The notes under the pieces are model-generated. The model made no database searches and was not told the origin of the DNA. It saw only the letters and a program-made list of their open reading frames with translations. This document shows positions 9,470 to 16,677 of a DNA stretch of 64,000 bases, one piece after another. How positions within the stretch are numbered: the first letter of the stretch is position 1; every line of letters begins with the position of its first letter. Origin of the DNA: Verrucomicrobiales bacterium. Lineage in GTDB: Bacteria; Verrucomicrobiota; Verrucomicrobiia; Limisphaerales; J093. Made by a program: the position numbers and the translations under genes. The stretch is from assembly GCA_024233305.1 (NCBI GenBank), contig JACKPV010000029.1:62001-126000 (forward strand), given 5' to 3'.

Positions 9470-9549
9470 GGTCACTGTTTGGAAGTGATGGAGGGGTGCG
9501 AAATAAACGCTCCAATCACACCGGGAGAACCGGTCACCAAACAGTGACC
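9470..9549 (+). promoter_or_regulatory. Inverted repeat over the transposase start, IS copy 2
   Basis: Same 13-bp inverted repeat as in copy 1: GGTCACTGTTTGG at 9470-9482 and CCAAACAGTGACC at 9537-9549, with the likely GTG start (9544-9546) inside the right arm. It is preserved in both copies. Confidence 0.55.
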
Positions 9550-10913
9550 GAGTTCATTAAGCTCCAGACGCCGGAGAAACCATCCAAATCGGTTTCACCG
9601 ACCAGAAGGTCAGCGGGCGGGCCGGGCTGCTCACCTTCGCCGGATTTCTTCACTGGCACCGCTTCGGAGCCTTGCTGGCGCTGGTGCTGCCGCATCGGCG
9701 CACCAGCAAAAAGGCCATCCCGGTGGCCGATCTGGCCCCTGGGGTTCCTGGCCGGCATCCTGGCTGGCGCGCAAAAACTGGCCCACCGGCTCATCTGCGC
9801 AACGACGTGATGCTGCCCGCGCTGCTGGCCATCCAACGCATCGGCAGCCAGTCCACCTTTACCCGCTTCTTCCAGGGCTTCACCTCGGCCGGGAAGAACC
9901 CTGGCCACCTTCGGTCCCCTCTGGCGCTGGTGCCTGGAGCGGCTGCCCAGTCGCCCCGGCGGCTACAGCCTGGACCTGACTCGACCCGGCTCCTGCACGA
10001 GGACGGCCACCAGGAGGGCGTGGCCACCGGCTACACCCGCCTGGGCACCAAACCGTGCCTGCATCCGCTGGTGGCGGTGCTCGAGGAGGTCAAGCTGGTG
10101 GTCGGCTTTTGGTTGCGACCGGCAACGCCAGCTGCGCCAACAACGTGGTCGCCTTCACCCTGGAATTGCTGGCGCGGCTGCCCAAGCGGATTGCGATCGG
10201 CCCGGTGCGCGCCGATTCGGGTTTCTGCCTGCCTGAATGGCTCAATCTGCTCGAGGCCCGGCGGCTCGCACATCGTGGTGGCCCGCCTGCTCAAACCGGT
10301 GCAACGGCTCTTGAAGAAGGACCTGATCTGGCAGGCCAGTTCGGTGCCCGGCACCGAGGTGGCGGAGGTCTGGCATCAGGAAGCCAACTGGCCCAAGCCC
10401 CGCCGCCTGATCCTGCTGCGCCACCGGGTGGCGGAAAAGCGAGCGGCCCGGCAACGGACCGGCGGCAAGTTGTTGATCGACTGCCCGGGCTATCTCTACC
10501 AGGCGCTGGTGACCAACCTCTCCCAGAGCGTGTCCCCGGTGGAGGTGTGGCGGCGCTACAACGGACGGGCCGGGTGCGAGGAAGTGATCAAGCAACTGGA
10601 TGCGGACTTCGCGCTGCCCAAGTTGTGCCTGAAGCGGTTCTGGAGCACGGAGGCGGCGCTGTCCCTGGCGATTGTGAGCTACAACCTGACGCAGTTGTTC
10701 CAGCGGCATCTGGGGTGGCTGGACCGGGTGACGGCGGCGACGTTGCGTTTCCGGCTCTTCACCACCGGGGGGATTATCAGTGAGACCGGCGGGATGACGA
10801 CGATCCGGCTGGCGGTGCGCGATCCGCAGGAACGGGCCTGGTGGCGCCGGTTGCTGGAGAAGATGATCAGTCTGGTGCCCAACTGCAATGCAGTGGCGCA
10901 AAGTCCGGGCTGA
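9544..10913 (+). pseudogene. Transposase of IS copy 2, frame-broken
   Basis: Same transposase as copy 1 but broken at other places: one A missing in GAGAAA (about 9579), an extra C in GCCCCTGG (about 9737), a C missing in CACCGG (about 9786), an extra C in AACCCTGG (about 9902), single G losses near 9977 and 10121, and two bases missing near 10266. The last frame (from about 10280 to the stop at 10913) reads VVARLLKPVQRLLKKDL... through GRAGCEEVIKQLDADF to NAVAQSPG and is identical to copy 1. As sequenced neither copy encodes a full transposase. Confidence 0.8.
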
Positions 10914-11104
10914 GGCCTGCCGGACAAGGCGATGAGCGAGGTTCCCGGACAAGCAAAGCCGCCCTGAGCCAGGGGTTCAGAGCGCCCGCCCGCCCGAGCG
11001 AGGGACGGCGGAGCGCGCCGCGCGCGTTGGAGAACCCCTCCGAGTTCCCAGCGCTCCGCTGGGGTATGCCCCAAAAACGGCCCCCTCTACTGAATAGTTA
11101 CGGC

Positions 11105-11449
11105 TCAGGTGTGGGAGCGTTCGCTCATGGGTTCCGTGCCACGAGCCGATGCCGGCTTCCGGTGGAGGGCAGGGAACCACGGGGTTCGGCTGAAACTCGA
11201 TCAACCAGGGCGGTTCTCACCGGACGGTCAGCCGAGGGCCGCTCACCCGGCGGGCGGCAACACGCGTCGGTATTCCCGTCCCGTGATGAGTGGTTCTGTA
11301 TAGTGAGATAGGTTGACACGTCCGCAGTCTCGTGATAGCGAAAAGGCACACGTGCCGATGATGCGATGCACACGCTTCGATTCGGCGCGTTTCGGCGACT
11401 CGACATCTGCCGATCGCGATGACCCAAAACCATTACGGAGACCTACACC
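11105..11449. other. Gene-free leader between IS copy 2 and the PEP-CTERM gene
   Basis: About 345 bases with no gene. A TATAGTGAGATAGGTTGACA stretch near 11299-11318 is AT-richer than its surroundings. An inverted repeat GGCAC-AC-GTGCC lies at 11345-11356. A GGAG lies about 10 bases before the ATG at 11450. No promoter can be named with confidence. Confidence 0.4.
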
Positions 11450-12145
11450 ATGAGTTACAGACGAAAGAGAATCACGGCAGGGGCAGGCGCGCTGATCGGC
11501 GTCGCGTTGATGAGCACGGCCAATGCCCAAGTGTTTTACGTCTATCAGGGCACAGACCCCACCCCCAAGGGAACGATTTCGGCTTACACCGGAGCGGCCA
11601 CCGGAGCGGGTAACTACAACTATTCCAGCTCTTCGGAAAACCTCCTGAATGGGCCGACCCTTTCGGTCGGCGCGGCGCACCTGTTCATGTACGCGGGGAG
11701 CGACGGACTCCATTTCAATGTCGTATTCAGCAGGAGAGGCGGTGGCGCCAACGGAGACGGGTCGGCAGACTGGGGAATCTCGCTGACCGGCAACGGTGTT
11801 ACGGCGTCCGCGCAGGTTGAAGATGATAACAATGAGTTGGGCGGTGGCCCGACTTCGTTCACCGGCGGCTGGGACTGGAACAATGCGAACAGTGACGGCG
11901 GAGTCATCGGTCCGCTGAGTGGTCCATTGTGGAGTCTCACAGTCACGCCCATGACAACGACCAAAGGCTATTCTGGCGGCATCGCGGCATACAGTTCCGA
12001 CGGCTCTTCCCTCCCATTGGCTTACGGAACCGGCAGCGACTATGCGATCACGATCACTCCAGTTCCTGAGCCCGGGGAGTATGTCGCCATTGTCGCGGCG
12101 GGCCTGCTTGGATTGGCCAGTTGGCGGCGGTGGCGGCGGACCTAA
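11450..12145 (+). CDS. PEP-CTERM sorting-signal exported protein
   Basis: A 231-residue secreted protein. Residues 1-27 are a signal peptide ending in STANA. The body is Gly/Ser/Asn/Asp-rich with no domain I recognise. The last 27 residues are a textbook PEP-CTERM tail: VPEP, a hydrophobic helix (YVAIVAAGLLGLAS) and a basic end (WRRWRR). In this system an exosortase (EpsH-type) recognises the tail and anchors or sorts the protein to the outer surface, usually together with exopolysaccharide. No exosortase gene is in the window. A good hairpin terminator follows, so it is transcribed alone. Confidence 0.88.
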   Translation: MSYRRKRITAGAGALIGVALMSTANAQVFYVYQGTDPTPKGTISAYTGAATGAGNYNYSSSSENLLNGPTLSVGAAHLFMYAGSDGLHFNVVFSRRGGGANGDGSADWGISLTGNGVTASAQVEDDNNELGGGPTSFTGGWDWNNANSDGGVIGPLSGPLWSLTVTPMTTTKGYSGGIAAYSSDGSSLPLAYGTGSDYAITITPVPEPGEYVAIVAAGLLGLASWRRWRRT

Positions 12146-12176
12146 GCCACCCCTGATCCCAGGCAGTAAATCGTTA

Positions 12177-12206
12177 CCCCGCAGGTTGCGCCTGCGGGGT
12201 TTTCTG
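12177..12206 (+). terminator. Rho-independent terminator after the PEP-CTERM gene
   Basis: CCCCGCAGG (12177-12185), loop TTGCG, CCTGCGGGG (12191-12199), then TTTTCTGTTT. A 9-bp perfect stem with a T-rich tail. Confidence 0.9.
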
Positions 12207-12365
12207 TTTCCGGCGCACGCCCCCCACCCCGAGCGATCGGTGGGTGCGCTGGCGGGTTCCAGGTGGTTCGGCGATTACAAACAATCTGCTCGTCAGCGGG
12301 TGAGGGCCGCCGCACGCTCAACGAGGTATTCTTAAACATTTAGAGCAAGATCAACCTGTTCTCTT

Positions 12366-13826
12366 ATGGATGCCTCTCCCCTTTTGCGGCGGTCGCGGAC
12401 GTCCTCAGCCGGCGCCACGGCCCGCCGCTCATTCCGTGGCCGGCTGCTGATGACGATGGTCCTGGCCGCCCTGTCGAGCGCCCCCGGGAAAGGGGTTCAG
12501 GCGGCTGCGCCCCAGGTCACCGGGACGACTCCGGCGAACGGCGGCACCGCGGTGTCCGTCAGCACGACCGTGGTCTTTCGTTTCGACCAGGCGATGGCGA
12601 CGTCGATACCGGTCGTGGTCTCGATGCCGGGGTTCTTCGTTGGGAATATCGAGTGGATGCCCCAGGGTGTCGCGTTCACCTACCAATGGTCCGGGGACGG
12701 GAAGTCGATTACGTGCACCCCGACCGGATCCCTCCCGGCCAACACCACGGTTTCGTGGCGGCTGAATCCCGCGGGCACCTTCATGCCCATCATGAGCGCA
12801 ACGGGAACGGCGTTGCCCACCACGACCGGGAGCTTCCAGACGGGCGACAACGGGGGCGGGAATGACTGCGACCCGCTTGGTACGCCCAGCGGGTGGGGAT
12901 CCTATTCGGTGTTCAAGCAGGGACATTACCAGCAGACTTCAGCCGGTGTGCCGGCCCCCTACCCGGAGGCCCCGTTCGCGTTCTTCGCGTCGGTGCGTGA
13001 GCCGGCGGCCGGCCCCGCTGTAACGGCAGCTTCGGTGGCGTTGCCCGGTGGCGCATCCAAAACGCTGCAGGCGATCCCCGGCAGCGGCAGTCTGCTCTTC
13101 CTGGATGCCCCGGCCACCCTGGAGGCGTTGAATGCAGCCTATCCGACTGGCCTTTACACCCTCCGTTTCACCCAGCCGGACGCAGGCGAACAGGTCATCC
13201 CGATGAGCCTGCCTTCAGAGCATCCCCCCGTGCCGCATTTTACGAATTACCAGGCGGCCCAACGAGTTGATGTCAGCCAGCCCTTCATCCTGCAGTGGGA
13301 CGCCTTCGCGAACGCCGGTCAGGACGACCTGCTGGTCCTGGAAATCGTGGACGCCTCGGGCCAGACCGTTTTCCGGGCGCCGGACTTGTGCGTGCCGCGC
13401 GAACTGCCGGTCAATGCGACCGCAGTGGAAATCCCGCCGGACACCCTGAGGGACGATCAGACCTGCACGGTAACGCTCGCTTTCCTCCAACGGTTCTACA
13501 TGTCCACCACGGCGATCGCGGACATGTACGGCGTCGGCGTGGTCTCGTTCAGCACGGAAATGGCGCTCAAGACCGGATCCGGCGGAGCGGTTGATCCGGC
13601 CGAGTTCACCGGCTGCCGGTTGCTTCCCAACGGTCGTCGCGAACTGACGCTTGCCGGCACGCCCGGAGCCCTTTACACCATCCAGCGCACGGGCAGTCTG
13701 CGGGGAACCGGCACGACCTGGAGCGAGGTCGGCACGGTGACCATGAACGGGGCTGGCGCCGCCGTGTTCGAGGATGCGGAACCCGAAGCGGCCCTCCCGC
13801 TGTTCTACCGCGCGGTCGCCTATTAG
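12366..13826 (+). CDS. Exported protein with SbsA-type Ig-like (Big_5) domain
   Basis: A 486-residue secreted protein. After a basic N-terminus and a hydrophobic stretch (LLMTMVLAALSSAPG) the mature part begins PQVTGTTPANGGTAVSVSTT, the opening of a Big_5 bacterial Ig-like domain (residues ~45-155, with VVFRFDQAM and NTTVSWRLNP). The C-terminal ~70 residues (ELTLAGTPGALYTIQRTGSL to PLFYRAVAY) resemble the FN3-like module that ends many verrucomicrobial exported proteins. No catalytic motif is visible, so it is probably structural or adhesive. The 220 bases upstream include an AT-rich patch (12325-12365), and no clear Shine-Dalgarno sequence is seen before the ATG. Confidence 0.7.
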   Translation: MDASPLLRRSRTSSAGATARRSFRGRLLMTMVLAALSSAPGKGVQAAAPQVTGTTPANGGTAVSVSTTVVFRFDQAMATSIPVVVSMPGFFVGNIEWMPQGVAFTYQWSGDGKSITCTPTGSLPANTTVSWRLNPAGTFMPIMSATGTALPTTTGSFQTGDNGGGNDCDPLGTPSGWGSYSVFKQGHYQQTSAGVPAPYPEAPFAFFASVREPAAGPAVTAASVALPGGASKTLQAIPGSGSLLFLDAPATLEALNAAYPTGLYTLRFTQPDAGEQVIPMSLPSEHPPVPHFTNYQAAQRVDVSQPFILQWDAFANAGQDDLLVLEIVDASGQTVFRAPDLCVPRELPVNATAVEIPPDTLRDDQTCTVTLAFLQRFYMSTTAIADMYGVGVVSFSTEMALKTGSGGAVDPAEFTGCRLLPNGRRELTLAGTPGALYTIQRTGSLRGTGTTWSEVGTVTMNGAGAAVFEDAEPEAALPLFYRAVAY

Positions 13827-14193
13827 CCGCAGAGATCCGGCGAGGGGAGACAAAGTCCCGCGAATGCGCCACGAGGGCTCCGGTTGAGCGAATGACCGGT
13901 TCGCGGTCGTTCGCGTGAATTCTCACGCCCCGGCCGGTGGCAGCCACGTTTGCGGTGAACCACGCGTTGCACCGCGCGGTGGCAGGCCGGAGCAGGGACC
14001 TGTTCAGGGCGCTGAACGTCGGCTTCGAAGCGAATCCGAACCGCCACCCTCACCTGGATTGGACCAGGGCACAGTCGCGGTTGGAAGCGCGTCCGGAGAA
14101 GCGGTGGGCGCTTCACACGGTGGAACCGACGGCCGACTCCCCGCCGCCAACTCCCTCTTGTTCCGCCTTCCGCGGGACCGTAGCTTCCCGCCC
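13827..14193. other. Intergenic stretch containing a gene remnant
   Basis: About 370 bases before the oxygenase gene. The longest plus-strand frame of the oxygenase extends through here, but its translation is low-complexity. In another frame the middle carries the DUF4256 remnant listed next; the rest shows nothing recognisable. Confidence 0.5.
13997..14131 (+). pseudogene. Remnant of a DUF4256-family gene
   Basis: Frame 2 reads a 45-residue stretch containing LFRALNVGFEANPNRHPHL and then DWTRAQSRLEARPEKRWAL followed by HTVEPT. This matches, from memory, the start of DUF4256 proteins (…LKARFEANMHRH-K-GLEWAKVQARLEANPEKLWSLNEMERTGGEP…). The essential continuation (the GGEPDVV and FYDCSAESP blocks) is missing, so only an N-terminal fragment remains. 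Family function is unknown. Confidence 0.55.
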
Positions 14194-16626
14194 ATGCTCA
14201 ACGACGGCATCTCGGTCCCGTACAATCACGACCTGAAAGCGCTCGAGGACCTGCTCTCCAGCGTGCGGCGGGCAGGCGATTTCTTTGTCCACGGCGCTGT
14301 CGAAACCCCGGTGCCGCGCCTGGAAGTCGAGGGCGTCGGAGTGATCTCCTTCCCCGTGCCCGAAACGCAGGTCAAGGCGATCATCCGGCAGGCCTCGCGA
14401 GCGCCGTACGGGCGGGGCGAGGAAACCCTGCTCGACGAGTCGGTGCGACGGACCTGGCAGTTGCCGGCCGACCGGGTGCGGCCCGGCGGGGGGGCCTGGG
14501 ACCGGACCTTTGCGCGGATACTGGAATCGGTGGTCACCGGCCTGGGCTGCGCGGATGCCGGCGTGTCGGCCGAACTCTACAAGCTGCTGGTCTACGAGCC
14601 GGGCGGCTTTTTTGCGACGCATCGGGACACGGAGAAAGCCGGCGGGATGTTCGGGACGCTGGTGATCATGCTGCCTTCGGTGTTCCGCGGCGGTGAACTC
14701 GTCATTCGACACGCGGGGCGCGAAGTCGTGGCGGACCTGAGCAGCGAGGAGTTCTCGGAGTTGAAGTTCGCGGCCTTCTACGCCGACTGCGAGCACGAGG
14801 TCCGACCGGTCGCTGAAGGCCACCGCGTCTGCCTGGTCTACAACCTGATCCAGACGCCGACGGGAAGCCCGGATCAACCGTTGAGCGCCCCGCTCCATGC
14901 CGCGGAGATCGATGCGGCCGGCCGGATGCTGCTCGACGCGTTCGTGACAGAGGACGCCCCCGCCAAGCTCGCCTGGCTGCTCGAACATCAATACAGCCCG
15001 GCGGGGCTTTCGTTCGCCGGTTTGAAGGGGGAGGATGCCGCGCGGGCGAAAGTGCTGCGGGCCGCGGCAGCCGGGGCCGACTGTGCGGTGCATCTGGGGA
15101 TCGTTCACATCGAGGAGCATGGCCCCGCCGAGCCCTGCTACCATGACTATCGCCGCCGGGGACGCGGGCGCTGGCGCCGTTACGACGACGAGGAGGAGAT
15201 CGGGGAGGATGCCGGCAGCGACAGCTTCGAGGTGATCGAAGTTACGGATGCGTCGCGCCACATCGATCAGTGGGTGAACGAGCAGGACCAGTCGGTGGCT
15301 TACGGGCGGCTGCCGTTGGCGGAGGGCGAGGTGCTACCGGCCGGCGCGCTGGACGATGAGGAACCGGATGAACAACGCCTCACCGAGGCCACGGGCAACG
15401 AAGGCGCGAGCTTCGAGCGCGCCTACCATCGGGCCGCCCTCGTGATCTGGCCACGCGGACAGTTCGCCGGGGTTCTGCTGCAAGCGGGCGTGGCCGCCGC
15501 GCTGCCATATCTGGCCGGGCGCGTGGACGCGAACGATCCGGCGGCACCCGGCGTCGCCCGAAAAATCATCGAAACCTGGGAGCGATTCGCCGCCGGGACC
15601 GGTCTGCACCACCCCGGCCGCGTGCCGGATCGCGCGGAAATGCTGCGCCTGTTGGGGCAACTCGGGGACCGCGGCTTGTTGAAGCGCTTTATCACGGGTG
15701 TCGTGACGTACGAATACGACGGCGGCGAAAACAAGGCGCTCGCCAACGCCCTGCTCCAACTCGGTCCGAAGGCGGCCGGGCGCCTGCTCGCGGCGGTGGT
15801 GCGGGAGTACTTCCCTCTGTTGCACTGCGCGGGGGTGGACCTGGCCGACGGCGTTCGGCGCCAGTTGGGCGACGCGTTGGATGCTGCGTGGAGCGAGGCC
15901 CTGCACGAGGCGTCCATGAGCATGGTCCGGGCGCTGCCCGCCATCGAGCCCTCCGTCAATCCCAACGCCGGCCCGGACTGGCGGCGGGCGCAGAAGGCCA
16001 AGCCCGTGGATGCCGGCATGGTAACCGGCCTCCTGGGGTTCCTGCGCGCCATCGGAGCGAACTCCCTGCGGACGGACGCTGCCGCCGCCATGGTGGCCAA
16101 TGTGGCGGCTTTCGATCCGGGCACAGTGCTGGCGCCGGCATTGAGGTCGCTTCAGGAACAGGATCCAGAGGGGGTCGTCGCCGACCCGGCCGCAGGGCGG
16201 TTGTGGGTTCACTCAGCCGAATTCCTGCTCGCCCGCAGCGAGACCCCGCCGCCACCGCCGACCGACTGGCGGCAGGCCGTGACAATTACATGCCGGTGCG
16301 AGGACTGCCGCGCGCTGCAGGAATTCGTCCATGACCCGGAGACGAGAGTGGCGCGCTTCCGCATGCATCAGGGCCGCCGCTACCATGTGGAAAGCCAGAT
16401 CCGCAGTCAGAACCTGGACCTCGGCTGCGAGACCGACACCCGGGGCCGCCCGCAAACGCTGATCTGCACCAAGAACCGCCGCACCTTCCAGCGTCAGTGC
16501 CAGCAGCACCGCACGGATTGCCTCTCGATGACCGCGCTGCTTGAGGTGATGCGTCCCCTGCCCAACGCCCTGATCCCACTGGCCCGGCGCCTGGCCGTCG
16601 CCAGCGAACGAAGGCCCCAGCCTTGA
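14194..16626 (+). CDS. Large 2-oxoglutarate/Fe(II)-dependent oxygenase
   Basis: An 810-residue protein with an N-terminal prolyl-4-hydroxylase-like double-stranded beta-helix. The iron ligands are visible: H143-x-D145 in FFATHRDTEKAGG and H201 in DCEHEVRPV, with R211 in GHRVCLVYNL as the 2-oxoglutarate anchor. The remaining ~600 residues contain an acidic, Arg-rich insert (~residues 330-380) and a helical region, ending in a Cys-rich segment starting CRCEDCRALQEF with further cysteines (CETD, CTKN, CQQHRTDC). The same architecture is known in large fungal and bacterial oxygenases of unknown substrate. ATG 14194 was chosen because homology begins soon after; the frame itself is open from 13915. 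No signal peptide, so cytoplasmic. Confidence 0.8.
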   Translation: MLNDGISVPYNHDLKALEDLLSSVRRAGDFFVHGAVETPVPRLEVEGVGVISFPVPETQVKAIIRQASRAPYGRGEETLLDESVRRTWQLPADRVRPGGGAWDRTFARILESVVTGLGCADAGVSAELYKLLVYEPGGFFATHRDTEKAGGMFGTLVIMLPSVFRGGELVIRHAGREVVADLSSEEFSELKFAAFYADCEHEVRPVAEGHRVCLVYNLIQTPTGSPDQPLSAPLHAAEIDAAGRMLLDAFVTEDAPAKLAWLLEHQYSPAGLSFAGLKGEDAARAKVLRAAAAGADCAVHLGIVHIEEHGPAEPCYHDYRRRGRGRWRRYDDEEEIGEDAGSDSFEVIEVTDASRHIDQWVNEQDQSVAYGRLPLAEGEVLPAGALDDEEPDEQRLTEATGNEGASFERAYHRAALVIWPRGQFAGVLLQAGVAAALPYLAGRVDANDPAAPGVARKIIETWERFAAGTGLHHPGRVPDRAEMLRLLGQLGDRGLLKRFITGVVTYEYDGGENKALANALLQLGPKAAGRLLAAVVREYFPLLHCAGVDLADGVRRQLGDALDAAWSEALHEASMSMVRALPAIEPSVNPNAGPDWRRAQKAKPVDAGMVTGLLGFLRAIGANSLRTDAAAAMVANVAAFDPGTVLAPALRSLQEQDPEGVVADPAAGRLWVHSAEFLLARSETPPPPPTDWRQAVTITCRCEDCRALQEFVHDPETRVARFRMHQGRRYHVESQIRSQNLDLGCETDTRGRPQTLICTKNRRTFQRQCQQHRTDCLSMTALLEVMRPLPNALIPLARRLAVASERRPQP

Positions 16627-16677
16627 TGGCGTGAGCGGGTGACAAACCGCCCGCGACGGTTATTATTTGGACTTACC

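Larger units (their letters stand above)
9444..11104 (+). mobile_element. Insertion sequence, copy 2 (same IS, tandem)
   Basis: A 1661-bp element in the same orientation as copy 1, with the same 18-bp ends and flanked by TCA on both sides (9441-9443 and 11105-11107). Because the flanking triplets differ from copy 1 (TTA), the two copies arose by separate insertions, not by a simple tandem duplication. The last ~800 bases are identical to copy 1; differences are concentrated in the first ~750 bases and are nearly all one-base indels. Confidence 0.88.
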
